Numbered from the stretch's first letter, positions 11,393 through 23,040 are shown. The stretch: 64,000 nt of DNA from Adiantum capillus-veneris (GCA_014529385.2 CM043956.1:90724721-90788720), one strand, 5' to 3'. Program-made: numbers and translations. Notes: generated by a model from the sequence alone, not told the origin.

Positions 11393-12828
11393 CCTTGCCC
11401 ATAGAGGACACACTGTCCATGTCTACACCGTCTCTAGCGATCGTAGCATGCCTACAGACAACATAAGCTATAACTCTCTCTTAGCTCTCGCCCATAGACA
11501 ACACACCGTGTTTGGCAATCGTAGCATGCCTACTAACATCATGAGATACAGGTTGTGTGTCCACTTCTTCAAGGCCACCATGTACGGTTCCTGCCCACAA
11601 TGCCACTTAGATAAGATGTTTGATGTGGCACACATAGAAAGTGTGGCGGGGACTACATGGGGTAGCTGAAGTGTGAGTTCACTTGCAACGGTTCCATGAC
11701 AGTCTTATTTTTTTCATGTAGGAAAAATGATTTTGTATTAATTATTACTTAATAAAATGAAAGGCAACCGCATTTGCATCATTGCAAAATTCGGATTAAT
11801 GTCTCTCAGAATATGCACATGCAATCCATTTTTGCCTTTGATCTATGAGGGATCCGTTGAAAAGCATGCGGGACGCGCTATCCTTTTGACTTCTTGTAGG
11901 ACCTTGATGAATCCCACCCAGTGCTTGAAATATACCTTTGTCCAAAACCTTCTCCAAATTGTCGCTCTAAAGGCCATGTAAGCACACGCTCTCCCCCGTC
12001 AACCTTCTCTGCTATCACGGTGAGTGTTCCCTCCCACATTCCTAGCTTCCCACTCTGAGCGAGACTGCCAAGGTTAGGCGGTGGGCATGTTTCAATGAAT
12101 ACGGGCGTCTGGACTATAGCCTCCGGCACCATTACGCTACGGATATTAGACATTTCTCATTTCAACAAAAAGGTTTCTTTTTCACTCAATTTTGCACCTT
12201 AATGTATAAAAAAGTTGAACAGGCTACAAACATTCATAAACGTGAAAATTTAGACTTTTATGCCCAGTTTTTTGTGGCGTCAATGCTATTGCCCCTTTTT
12301 TTACCTACGGAAAACTAATACCTAGGAAAAACGATAAAAAAAAACACCATTTGTAATTGCAAAAACATGATATTCTCACTCAAGGTACAACGCGTGCAGA
12401 GATTGGAGCAAAGTACAGCGAGTACAGAGGGTGGATCAGCTACTGGGACTGTGCAGTGCTGCATCTCTCTCTCTCTCTCTCTCTCCATCTATCTATATGC
12501 GCACACAGAGGTGTTGGCGTGAGCTTGGGGCCCGTAGTAAAAAATGACAGCAAAGAGGTGAGCTCGGGGCCTCCACACGCACACATGCAACATGCCTCCT
12601 TCACGCGCATGCATGTCACACCTCTGCAGCATCGCTTGCATGTTGGGCGCATCGTTGATTGAGAGAGAGAGGGAGAGAGAGAGAGAGAGAGAGCTTCTGT
12701 CACCTCTGCAGCGTTGCTTGCATGATATTCAGCAACAAAGCAAGGTTGTAGCTGCCACTACCGTGATCCTGCAGTGAACCCAACAGAGATGGTAGGTCGA
12801 CGTCAACGGCCTTGCCAGGCGCATCGCT

Positions 12829-12870
<42 letters not shown>

Positions 12871-13095
12871 AACATTCTTGTATGCACACCATCCTATGAT
12901 CTCTGCCCTGCAGTGCCGGAGCCCTACATGCAACGGGTCGACGATGAGGGGATTTAATATTAAAAAAGCATTAAAAAAACATCAAATACAATGCAGGTAC
13001 CTCAAGGCGGGTGGTATGAGGACGTAGACGTGGGGCCTGTGTGAAGATGTTGCAAGAGCTTCTACAACACGGTTCCCTGCAGGATCACGACCGTG

Positions 13096-13126
<31 letters not shown>

Positions 13127-13152
13127 CTCTCTCAGGACTACTACTTGAAGAG

Positions 13153-13183
<31 letters not shown>

Positions 13184-13209
13184 GAGATGCCACTGCTGCA
13201 AGTCCTTTG

Positions 13210-13244
<35 letters not shown>

Positions 13245-13285
13245 CAGCTCTTAGGAGCTGGAAAATGGCTAGTGCACCGTTGCCC

Positions 13286-13324
<39 letters not shown>

Positions 13325-13548
13325 GACTATGACTTGAAGAGAGCCTCGCGTGAAGTAAAAGCGACGGCCAATTTCAGTCCTCTCACCGATTATTCAAAAA
13401 TTAAGACACTCTCTTTTTTTCTCTCCCGGAGGTGCTCTCCCACTGCATTAAAATTCTCTTCTCTCGACCTTCTCTCTGCCGGATGAAGGAGCATGCGCCA
13501 AGTGTCAAGGGGAAAGGGGGGGGGGGGGGGGACCGGAATCCCTCCCCC
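11087..13548. repeat. Helitron internal tandem unit A (2.46 kb)
   Basis: Tandem partner of 13549-16119, with long near-identical stretches. Contains CT/GA arrays at 11349-11389, 12465-12485, 12661-12693, 12834-12866, 13097-13123, 13152-13180, 13213-13241 and 13289-13321, and a run of 16 G at 13516-13531. A ~390-bp sub-repeat start (CTCTTAGCTCTCGCCCATAG) occurs at about 11087 and again at 11477. Short frames conserved with unit B (for example at 11757-11981 plus and 11878-12153 minus) match no family I recognise. Confidence 0.9.
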
Positions 13549-13805
13549 TCTCTTAGCTCTCGCCCATAGACGTCACACCGTCTTTGGCAATCGCAGCATG
13601 CCTACTAACATCATGAGATTTGTGTATGCAAAAATCTGTACTGCTCTTCTCTAGCGAGTGTCCACTTACACAAAGAGGAGGATGTGCTTCCCACACATTT
13701 CATCTACTCTCTCCCAATGCATCAAAACCCATGATTCTCGACCAGCTGCTGTTGCTGCTGTCGCTCTTTGGGAAGAAATGGCCCATAGGAGGCATCTTAT
13801 TTTGC

Positions 13806-13856
<51 letters not shown>

Positions 13857-14946
13857 CCTTGCCCATAGAGGACACACCGTCCATGTCTACACCGTCTCTA
13901 GCAATCGTAGCATGCCTACATACATCATAAGCTATAACTCTCTCTTGGCTCTCGCCCATAGACAACAAACTGGGTTTGGTATTCGTAGCATGCCTACTAA
14001 CATCATGAGATATAGGTTGTGTGCCCACTTCTTCAAGGCCACCATGTATGGTTGCTGCCCACAATGCCACTTAGATAAGATGTTTGATGTGGCACACATA
14101 GAAAGTGTGGCGGGGACTACATGGGGTAGCTGAAGTGTGAGTTCACTTGCAACCGTTCCATGCCAGTCTTATTTTTTTCATGTAGGAAAAATGATTTTGC
14201 TAAATTTTGTATTAATTATTACTTAATAAAATGAAAGGTAACCGCATTTGCATCATTGCAAAATTCGGATTAATGTCTCTCAGAATATGCACATGCAATC
14301 CATTTTTGCCTTTGATCGATGAGGGATCCATTGAAAAGCATGCGGGACGCGCTATCCTTTTGACTTCTTGTAGGACCTTGATGAAGCCCACCCAGTGCTT
14401 GAAATATATCTTTGTCCAAAACCTTCTCCAAATTGTCGCTCTAAAGGCCATGTAAGCACACGCTCTCCCTGCCAACCTTCTCTGCTATCGCGGTGAGTGT
14501 TCTCTCCCACATTCCTAGCTTCCCACTCTGAGCGAGACTACCAAGGTTAGACGGTGGGCATGTTTCAATGAATACGGGCCTCTGGACTATAGCCTCCGGC
14601 ACCATTACGCTCCGGATCTTAGACATTTCTCATTTCAACAAAAAGGTTTCTTTTTCACTCAATTTTGCACCTTAATGTATAAACCTTAATGTATAAAAAA
14701 GTTGAACAGGCTACAAACATTCATAAACGTGAAAATTTAGACTTTTATGCCCAGTTTTTTGTGGCATCAATGCTATTGCCCCTTTTTTTACCTACGGAAA
14801 ACTAATACCTAGGAAAAACGATAAAAAAAAACACCATTTGTAATTGCAAAAACATGATATTCTCACTCAAGGTACAACGCGTGCAGAGATTGGAGCAAAG
14901 TACAGCGAGTACAGAGGGTGGATCAGCTACTGGGACTGTGCAGTGC

Positions 14947-14988
<42 letters not shown>

Positions 14989-15155
14989 TATCTATATGCG
15001 CACACAGAGGTGCTGGCGTGAGCTTGGGGCCCGAGTAAAAAATGACAGCAAAGAGGTGAGCTCGGGGCCTCTACACGCACACATGCAACATGCCTCCATC
15101 CCGCGCATGCATGTCACACCTCTGCAGCGTCGCTTGCATGTTGGGCGCATCGCTG

Positions 15156-15198
<43 letters not shown>

Positions 15199-15342
15199 GA
15201 GAGAGAGCTTGTGTCACCTTTGCAGTGCTGCTTGCATGATATTCAACAACAAAGCAAGGTTGTAGTTGCCACTACCGTGATCCTGCAGTGAACCCATCAG
15301 AGATGGTAGGTCGACGTCAACGGCCTTGCCTGGCGCATCGCT

Positions 15343-15381
<39 letters not shown>

Positions 15382-15680
15382 TGGTGCGAGCAACTCAGTA
15401 CACGCTGGTCGGCAACTTTGCAGGTGCTGCAAGTAGAGAGAGAGAGAGACAGATTGCAGCATTCCTGTATGCACACCATCCTATGATCTCTGCCCTACAG
15501 TGCCGGAGCCCTACATGCAACGGGTCGACAGTGAGGGGATTTAATATTAAAAAGGCATTAAAAAAACTTCAAATACAATGCAGGTACTCAAGGCGGGTGG
15601 TCTGAGGACGTAGACGTGGGGCCTGTGTGAAGATGTTGCAAGAGCTTCTACAACACGGTTCCCTGCAGGATCACGGCCGT

Positions 15681-15716
<36 letters not shown>

Positions 15717-15742
15717 CTCTCTCAGGATTACTACTTGAAGAG

Positions 15743-15782
<40 letters not shown>

Positions 15783-16119
15783 AGACGCCGTTGCTGCAAG
15801 TCCTTTGCTCCTCTCTCTCTCTCTCTCTCTCTCTCTCAAGCAGCTCTCAGGAGCTGGAAAATGGCTAGTGCACCGTTGCCCTATTCTCTCTCTCTCTCTC
15901 TCTCTCACATGACTACGACTTGAAGAGAGCCTCACACGAAGTAAAAGCGACGGCCAATTTCAATCCTCTCACCGATTATTCAAAAATTAAGACACTCTCT
16001 TTTTTTCTCTCCCGGAGGTGCTGTCCCACTACATTAAAATTCTCTTCTCTCGACCTTCTCTCTGCCGGATGAAGGAGCATGCGCCAAGTGTCAAGGGGGG
16101 GGACCGGAATCCCTCCCCC
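13549..16119. repeat. Helitron internal tandem unit B (2.57 kb)
   Basis: Second tandem unit, ending with the same GACCGGAATCCCTCCCC as unit A. Microsatellites at matching positions have changed length, and one has changed motif: unit B has (GT)n at 15746-15780 where unit A has (CT)n at 13152-13180. Other arrays: 13808-13854, 14951-14985, 15158-15206, 15347-15377, 15680-15713, 15811-15838 and 15881-15906. A minus frame at 14212-14475 is open here but has a stop in unit A; no function is recognised. Confidence 0.9.
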
Positions 16120-16136
16120 TTTTATAGTAGTATAGA

Positions 16137-16630
16137 TACATTGCAATCGTGGAAGAAAGACTCTTACAAGAGATTTTTCGACAACATGGATGTCTATGCT
16201 TGCCTCTGTATTATATTGGCTTAATCAATGTTCACTAGATGTGGACAAACGTTACAAAATCGGGTAATTTTTTGCCATAAAGTGCCATACTGGGTGGCAT
16301 TGAGCCCACTTATCAGTAAGGATTTAGGAAATATGAATTTGAAGAAGAATGTAGTAGTTGTCCTGCCCATTTATGAGTTTGCTTGAAAGTAAAAAAATGA
16401 CAAAAAAATGTTCAAGGTGGTGTGCCAGATTTTGTTTTACCTACTTTTGATGAGATCCTCGAAAACCTTTGAGGGGAAAAAGGGGAGGAGTGGCACGTGG
16501 AGGAGAGATCGAGAGAGAGGAATAAAGAGATGGAGGGGCCTCGTCACTAATTGACACCTCCCTAGGGAGTGGGATTAATGGCCCACATTAGACGTCGCGA
16601 GGCGGGTGAAATCTGGGCCTTTCGATCGCC
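16137..16630. other. Unassigned, weakly LINE-tail-like
   Basis: The first ~90 bp resemble the tail between the two LINE ends at about 9195-9270 (TTGCAATCGTGGAA against TTGCAACCGTGGAA), so the Helitron may have landed in LINE-derived DNA. No gene was found in the remainder. Confidence 0.4.
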
Positions 16631-17037
16631 GTTTGAACTAGGCGTGAACTAAGAGTGAACTCGAGAGGTATGTGCACCACACTGAATTTGGTGTGAACTC
16701 AATGTGAACTAAGTGTGAGCTTGGTGTGAACTTGGGAGGATATGCACACCACACCAAAATTCGTGTGAACTCAATGTGAACTTGGTGTGAACTAGATGCG
16801 AACTCGTCCGCAATGTCGTGATACATAAACTTATCACACACATATCTTGCAACGGACGTGCGATAGCTTAGCGGGTTAGAGTCAATTCCAAGGGGGAGAG
16901 GGTAATGGGTTCAAGCCTTGAGACTGGAAAAGTAGGAATCTTTTGCATTCCCTAGACAATCCGACGGTCACAATCAACCAGTGATCGTGAGACATTGATC
17001 CCAACTCCCAAAGGGAGGTGTCAATTAGTGACGAGGA
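16539..17037. repeat. 25-bp perfect inverted repeat, arms 450 bp apart
   Basis: Arms at 16539-16563 and 17013-17037 are exact reverse complements; similarity continues imperfectly about 12 bp inward. The right arm is inside the tail of the SINE candidate at 16855-17120, so the left arm is best explained as an opposite-strand fragment of the same SINE family. Confidence 0.8.
16631..16806. repeat. Degenerate (GTGTGAACT)n short tandem array
   Basis: Eleven variants of the word (A/G)TGTGAACT(C/A/T), in two clusters separated by short GA-rich text and spaced about 10-12 bp within clusters. Not a dinucleotide microsatellite and not explained by coding sequence. Confidence 0.75.
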
Positions 17038-17120
17038 TGGAGAGGTAGATTTTTTAGGTGGTGTGTCAGGTGGATGAACCTTGCATGACGAAGAGAGAGA
17101 GCGAGGGATAGAGAAGAAAG
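16855..17120 (+). mobile_element. tRNA-derived SINE candidate
   Basis: A box TAGCTTAGCGGGTTA (16864-16878) and B box GGTTCAAGCC (16908-16917) are 29 nt apart, the internal polymerase III promoter layout. A unique body follows and ends in a GA-rich tail near 17120. Part of the body recurs inverted at 16539-16563. No anticodon arm or CCA-type acceptor pairing was evident, so it is not called a tRNA. Confidence 0.55.
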
Positions 17121-17714
17121 AGAGAGATTCCATGTATCAGACCAATGGGAGAGAGACAAAGATATATTTTTTCTTCTGTCTTGCGCTTGTTGGTTGTTTG
17201 ATGAGCCATGTCCTCTTACTGTGCGATTAGTAGGTCATGACGAAGTGTGTGTGTGTGTGTGTCTGTGTGTGAGGCAGACGGACGTGCAAGTAGGGGATGT
17301 GGATGACCTGATGTGATGGGAGAACTCAAAGAAGAGGATGCATCAACCAGTTCTTCCCTTGGCATCGGATACACATACACACATACACACTTCGATTTTC
17401 AGCTTTGATGACTTCCTCATCTTTGGGTAGGTGAGACGCTTCTTTCTACCAATTGAAGCTGGCATCAACACCCCGCCTTGACATCGACATAAACACGGTT
17501 TTTTTTTACTGTATTATCAAAGAGAGAGCAGTATTGACAATTTCTACTTGGCTTCTTAGTGCTCTGTTTTTAATAGATTTTTTGATATATGCCTAATGTG
17601 GTTTGTTTTGTGATGCTTAGCCGTTGGACGACTCATCGCTTGCTAGACTCACGGGTCTACACGGCTATAGGTTCTACTAATCTTCTTGGCAGGCTTCCCA
17701 CTAGCCTTCGTCTC
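17121..17714. other. No recognised gene
   Basis: Unassigned stretch between the SINE candidate and the truncated chromovirus; contains only a short GT run near 17246-17270. Confidence 0.5.
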
Positions 17715-18329
17715 TCATATGATATGGCATGCCATTCTTGAAGGAAGAAGCTTGTCAAATGCGTTTTTCTCCTTAGCAGTCCATGAGTACTTAACGTTCT
17801 TCTTTGTTAAGTCATGTAATGGTCTTGCTATTTGAGAGAATTTGGTTATGAAGTGTCTATAGTATACACATATACCAATAAATCTTCTTAGCTCATGTAG
17901 ATTCCTTGGATTAGGCCATGCTTTTATTACCTCCAACTTTGATGGATCCACACGGATACCATCTTGAGAAATAAAGTGACCTAAGTATTGAATCTCTTGA
18001 AGAAAAAAATTACTCTTCTTTTGATTGATAAAAAGCTTCTTCTCCCTCAAAGCTTGAAAAAGTACGTGGAGATGTTGCTTGTGCTCCTTCAAGGACTTGG
18101 AGTAGATGATGATATCATTAAAGAAAACTCCATTGAACTTGCAGTCGGGTCTAAATATTTTCTCCATCAAACGATTGAAGGTGGCCGGTACATTAGTCAA
18201 GCCAAAAGGTATGACTAGATATTCATAATGACCAAACATTGTACGGAACGCGGTCTTTAGGATATCTTCATTCACTATTCTTATTTGATGACAGCCACTT
18301 TTAAGGTCAATCCTATTGAAGTAGGTCAA
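17715..18329 (-). pseudogene. gypsy reverse transcriptase (chromovirus, truncated)
   Basis: RT palm and thumb: TYFNRIDLKSGCHQI, FGLTNVPATFNRLMEKIF, then GVFFNDIIIYS where the family has FxDD; the first catalytic Asp of the pair is Asn. It continues LGHFISQDGIRVDPSKLEVI and YRHFITKFSQIARPLHDL into the start of RNase H. Homology with the plus-strand copy ends at AFDKLL. The N-terminal part of the RT is in another frame at 18416-18679. Dead copy. Confidence 0.9.
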
Positions 18330-18415
18330 ACCTTGTAGCTTATCAAATAGACCTTCTACCCGCCGTATGGGAATTGTTTTTTTTGATAGTGATATGGTTT
18401 AGCGCTCGATAGTCC

Positions 18416-18679
18416 TCACACATCTTTCTTTTGCACTAAAAGGAGTGGAGAACAAAAGAAAGAGGAGCTAGGCCTCACCATCCCTTTGCCTACCAATTCT
18501 TGTACTTGCCTCATGATCTCCTCTTGTTGAGCTTGGGAAACTCGATAAAGAGGCTTGTTAGGCGGTGAGCTTCGTGGCAGGAGCTCATTTTGATGGTCAT
18601 CATCCCCTCGTTTTGGAGGTAAGTCCAAAGGGATATCATCGATAAAAACATCTTGGAATCTATTTAGAAAATTAGACAA
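18416..18679 (-). pseudogene. gypsy pol: protease-RT linker and RT start
   Basis: Contains FQDVFIDDIPLDLPPKRG, PYRVSQ-like LYRVSQAQQEEIMRQVQELV and GKGMVRPSSSFFCSPLLLVQ, the conserved region before the first RT motif. It keeps the ~17-nt segment (QELVGKG) that is deleted in the plus-strand copy at 31789, so this copy records the older state. A frame break follows at about 18416. Confidence 0.88.
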
Positions 18680-18843
18680 GTGTAACTCTTCTTAATTCTA
18701 CCATCTTCATTTGATAAAACAATAGGACTTTTAATAGATTGTTTGACAAAAATCATGTACACAGAAACGTTTCTGAGCTTTTCATTGATTGTCAAACAAA
18801 AGAGGATTTAGAAGGGGAATGGTACGACTAGGCTCATTATCAT

Positions 18844-19116
18844 CTATGTGCATGTTCTTTTTTCTATACTTGAAATACAACCTTTTTCAGGGAACTTTAC
18901 ATTAAAAGCCATACGGTCAAACCATGGTGCCTCTAGGATGACATCTTCATGCTTGAGAGGAGAGATGAAGAAATATTCTTTGTTAACATAGCCTTGGATA
19001 TGAAGCCTCAATTTTCTAATCAGGGGAGTAATTGCGGCTTCTTGTCCCTTGAAGTCTCCATTAGCTACAACTACATCTCCCATCTCATGAGCTTGAATGT
19101 CTAACTTGGTGGCCAA
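18844..19116 (-). pseudogene. gypsy protease region
   Basis: MATKLDIQAHEMGDVVVANG through FFISPLKHEDVILEAPWFDR, matching the aspartic protease flank of the plus-strand copy at about 31180-31400. The catalytic Asp-Ser/Thr-Gly triad lies upstream in a damaged stretch (about 19120-19180) and cannot be confirmed. Confidence 0.75.
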
Positions 19117-19462
19117 CTCCGTGGATATGAAACTGTGAGTAGAGCCAGGTCAAACAGGATGAAAGCATGTCCCTACCTTTCCCTAAGAATACGAGAGAGG
19201 TGATCCTTTGCAATGTGCATCCTCTTTTGGAGCTTTGATCGTGGAAGCTCTAGGAGTCTTATTGCGTGTATTTCTTTTGCGGCAATTTTGGGGCAAGAAC
19301 GGTAGCCATGTCCTTTCTCCCCACACTTAAATCATTTGTGGTCCTTGCAAAAAGCTTCTAGCTCTTTAGGATGGAGTTTATTTTTACCTTTGTAAACTCC
19401 CTTCTCCTTGGACCGGTTGTTGTTGTTGTTGGAGTTGCCGTGGGAAGACTTTTGGGCATTGT

Positions 19463-20537
19463 TTATTCCCTTTGCATCATTTTTGTCTTTGTTTCCATGG
19501 GCTTGGCATTCCTTTTATCCCCTTGTTGGAAATTGATGCACGAAGCAACCATAGTGTGGTGGATTACTTCAGTGATACAACCAATCCATTGAGAGTTGAC
19601 ATACTCGGCCTTTTCTTCATGTAATCCCGCATAGAATTGTTGCTTTTGCTTGGCGAAGTCTAACTTTTGGAAGATGGTAGCCTTGAGATGTAAATCCCAA
19701 AACTTGTCCACATATTTGTGGATAGACTCGTTGGGGAGCAGCTTCAAACTCCACCATTTTTCGATAAGCACTTTGTCCATGTCTTTGGGGCTTCTCCGTT
19801 TCCACAAAGGCTAGCCCACCATTGACGAGTAGATTTTTGGAAGTACATAGCTACATGGTGTAGCTTAGAGGACTTCGTGAAGCCCTCATCTCCAAAGGCT
19901 GCATCAAATTGCTGGATGAAGGCCACTACTTTGTTGGTAGCACCAAAGGTGCCATCATAGGTCAGAAAAGAGATACTCTTTCCTCCCTCTTTGACTTTCT
20001 TAAGCTATATTTCCTCTCCTCTTGTATTCTCTAGGAGAATAGTTTTTGCTTTCTAGGAAGAGGAGGAAGGTGAAGAGGGTGACCTCTTTCTTGCCTTTTT
20101 CTTCCTTTGTTTCCTCTCTTCCCTTTCAAAGTGACAAGGAGAAGGACTATGGGAGGACCGTTTCCTCTTGGAAGGAGTTTGAGATTGTCTAGACTGTTGT
20201 CTTTGTGGAGCCACATCTTCAGAGGAACTTAGTGATTTGCTTCTTTCTCGTTCTTTGGATTCCTCCTTTCTTATGGGAGAGAGTCTTCTTCTGGGAGTCT
20301 CATCAAGAGGCCTCCTAAGCTCTCTGTCCTCTTGGAGAGAGATCTTAGGAGAGGAAGGTAAATCCCATAAGCATGAATTTGTTGAGTAACTTCGGCTTGC
20401 AAAGCAGGGTTGCCCATAGCCTGTTGCAACTTAGTAACAAGATAATTAACAAACATGGGGGCATCATCATTAGCACCTTCATGTGCAAAATCAAAGTTTT
20501 CAATATTCATTCTACTATCTTGGTTATTGTCAGCCAT
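19463..20537 (-). pseudogene. gypsy gag, frame-shifted
   Basis: Starts MADNNQDSRMNIENFDFAHE at 20537 (this copy keeps the ATG that is ATA in the plus-strand copy). It continues through a Lys/Arg/Ser-rich stretch (20031-20216), FIQQFDAAFGDEGFTKSSKL (19744-19926), and VDKFWDLHLKATIFQKLDF (19463-19807), ending near a damaged zinc knuckle at about 19310. At least four frame changes. The protein would be the capsid/nucleocapsid precursor. Confidence 0.85.
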
Positions 20538-20927
20538 GCTAGTTAAAATTATGTATAAATTACTTTGTGCTTTGGTACCCTCAAAAACCTTAGTCTCTAC
20601 TCTTCTTTACCTTTGAAAATTGGTTCTTAAGCAGCCAAACCCGTGGTTCACTGTTGATTGCAAAGACTAGTGGAGAGGGCCTAACATTGCTAAGTTGATT
20701 ATGGTTCCTGTTGAGCTTACTAGTAGCTCAATAATGGCTAAGCCAAAGGCAAGCCCCGAGAGACTCCATTATCAAGACTATAGTTCGCAACGATGTACCT
20801 TGAACTAAGTCCTTTTCAACCAATATAATAGATCCCTATCCCACTTATCCTATTGCAATGAGCAGGTCCAACCTTTCATGGACAACTTAAGGACCTCTCT
20901 TCTTAAGCACGAAAAGAGAAACCAATA

Positions 20928-20939
20928 GCTCTGATACCA
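20928..20939 (-). other. Primer-binding site (initiator tRNA-Met type)
   Basis: Minus strand reads TGGTATCAGAGC, one base inside the 5' LTR end at 20941. This is the standard plant retrotransposon site complementary to initiator tRNA-Met. Confidence 0.93.
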
Positions 20940-20940
20940 A

Positions 20941-22497
20941 TGTAATGGAAATGGCCTATGAACTTTGAGGATAGCGGAATTAAGAGAACTAGAGTGAGCA
21001 TTTTTATGAAACTACTTTGAAAACATAGAGGGTGAACTTAATTAGCGGTAGCAACATAACCATTAGACTTAATTAACTTGGCATGAACAATACTTTTGCA
21101 AGAGAGAGAATTAGAGAACATAAAAACACTTGAGGACCCAATTTATGTGGAGCCGGTCCTCCCTCCAATAGGTTTTTGTATTATAGATTCTCCCATAAAG
21201 AGTGACTTGGTACAATACAATCTTTGTGTTCCTTGTGACCTAGGTGATGCAATGAAGATGGAAAGATTCATGCATCACGAGCATAACATAAACTTTGTAA
21301 AAGCATTAACCATCCCCGACCTCAGTCTCAAGGCCTCAAGCACCTTCAAAGGTGGAGAAAGCTAGCGGGGAATGAGGGTAGGGAAGAGGAAGAGGAAACA
21401 TTAATAGGAGAAAGAAATAGTTCCTCACTTACCATCACTCTTCTTGCTTAGCATAGCATAATAGCATAGTAAATGAAGATGGAGAAGATGGAAAGATTAA
21501 GCATTGAAGCATGGCTCTTGGTTGAATTTAAATTCCATAGCCAAGAGTGTTGGTGTAGGCTCTCAACTTCTCTACAAGCTTGGAGACGAAGATGGAGCTC
21601 TTGCACTTTGCACTTCACACAATGAGTGTGTGTGTGTGTGGGAGAGTATACCCTGAAAGCAAGCCCCTAGCTTCCTTGGTTGACTCCGCATTGTAGCTCA
21701 AGATTCAAGTTGATTGGACCCCTACAAGCTTAGCCAATCACATGCAGAGTGCATATCAAGCAACCATGCTAGCCTTGGGACAAGTATCCCCCTTTCCCCT
21801 TCGAGAGAGAGGACTTGATAAATACATACACAATTAATTTAATTAGCTAAAATATTATTGGACCCCTTTAGAGGCCAACCAATAGGCTTTAGGCACCTTA
21901 TGAGGGTAACATGGAGAGGAACTTTACATGTGTCCTTGTTGCTTCTTTAGAATAGGCTTGCCTTGTGTGAGGGTGTGTGTGTTCTCTCTCTTGTCCCTAC
22001 AATTAGGGCTCGCCCCCCCATGAGTAGGGATTGTTGTTGACTTTGGAAACACCTTAAGCCCCTCAAGAACCTTAGTCATGGAGAACCTTAAGCACCTTAG
22101 TCAGCAAGCACGACAAGCACCTCAAGCTTGGGTCGGATTCCCACCTCAAGCACATCCCTTGCTTGCGTAAGATATAAGGACTTTTAACACTAACCTTTGG
22201 AGGTCTTTAATAAAGCTAACCCTAAGGTCTTTAAGCTCCATTAGCTAGCCTTGCTCTTTGATAGATTATATCTCATTTGGACCCCTTTAACCTTGGCCCC
22301 GTGTTGAGATAGATCCACTAGCTAGCCTTGCTCTTTGATAGACCGTCTCTCATTTGGCCCCTTTAACCTTGGCCCCATGTTGAGATAGATCCACACGTCT
22401 ATATTATAACCCTTGTTCTTGTTTATTCTTCCACATTAAATGATCATTTTAATATGAGAAAATCATTTGAATTGGTTAGATATTAGATTTTATGACA
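20941..22497 (-). repeat. Chromovirus 5' LTR (1,557 bp, minus)
   Basis: Bounded by TGTCATAAAATC at 22497 and CATTACA at 20941 (TG...CA). Homologous but clearly diverged from the LTRs at 28024-29091, 34794-36421 and 40640-42232. It includes a 77-bp tandem duplication at 22242-22393. Apparent frames inside it are shadows of non-coding LTR. Confidence 0.88.
22242..22393. repeat. 77-bp tandem duplication inside LTR
   Basis: Both units start TAGCTAGCCTTGCTCTTTGA (22242 and 22319) and end TTGAGATAGATCC. Not present as a duplication in the other LTR copies. Confidence 0.88.
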
Positions 22498-23040
22498 TCA
22501 TTCGGGCTTGAATTTGGCTCATAGCCATGTATACTAAGAAGTAGAGAGCTGGTGTACAAACCATGCATGCCATCTTTGCTTGGTTCATACCGACCTCTAG
22601 TGAAAAAGCATGTAAACATGTTGCAAAGTCCTCCAAAGTTTGACCCCGACGCTAAAGCATAAGTTTTCACAATTTCTAAAGCCATCTTGATAACCTGAGG
22701 GCACGCTTTGAGAAAAAGATGGGAGTCGTCTGAAAAGAGATTTGCCAAAAGTTGGTCGTCGTTGGGCAGAGTCATGCCTTGAATCTCCCTTTAGTAGCAC
22801 TATCTTCAAGTAACGTTACCAGAGGATGTAAACCAATGGCACATTAAAGGGGCAAGTGGCAGCCTTGTTTATTACATCTCTTGACCTCAAGCGGACCCAC
22901 AATTCTCTCATTGAAGAGTATCTCTGATTGGCTACCAACACCAAGGGTGCTGACAAGTCGACACATCCACGTCCCAAAGCCTAAAGACTTCATGAAATTT
23001 TTGGTGGAGCTCTAAAGAGTAGATCTCTCTATCTCCTTAT
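22498..23040 (-). pseudogene. LINE reverse transcriptase fragment
   Basis: Minus strand reads KSLGFGTWMCRLVSTLGV, then FNERIVGPLEVKR and CNKQGCHLPL (the GxPLAPLLF region, altered), then LANLFSDDSHLFLKACPQV, which is the FADD active-site box with Ala to Ser. It belongs to the plant L1 clade and is close to the LINE at 37245-42680. It is cut on the left by the chromovirus LTR (exactly at 22497) and on the right by copia sequence. One frameshift near 22790. Confidence 0.82.

Larger units (their letters stand above)
10741..16136 (-). mobile_element. Non-autonomous Helitron-like element
   Basis: Read on the minus strand, the element begins TCTATACTACTATAAAAGGG at 16136 and ends at 10741 in CTAG, preceded by a GC-rich hairpin. 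It is flanked by A on the 5' side and T on the 3' side, the A^T insertion rule of Helitrons. A 5'-TC start, a 3' hairpin about 10 nt from a CTRR end, and no terminal inverted repeats or target duplication are the family hallmarks. It is about 5.4 kb, encodes no Rep/helicase, and consists mostly of two long tandem units rich in CT repeats. An empty-site comparison was not possible, so the call rests on termini alone. Confidence 0.65.
17715..22497 (-). mobile_element. Ty3/gypsy chromovirus, truncated (5' LTR, gag, part of pol)
   Basis: Minus-strand relative of the chromovirus at 28024-36421. From right to left: 5' LTR (22497-20941), primer-binding site, gag, protease region, RT and the first residues of RNase H, where homology stops at about 17740. 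The rest of RNase H, integrase and the 3' LTR are missing. Gag and pol are scattered over several frames, so it is older and more decayed than the plus-strand copy. Confidence 0.88.

Noticed and set aside
16858-16930. tRNA gene
   Set aside because: A and B boxes fit, but no acceptor or anticodon stem could be paired by eye; SINE is preferred. A tRNA scan would decide.
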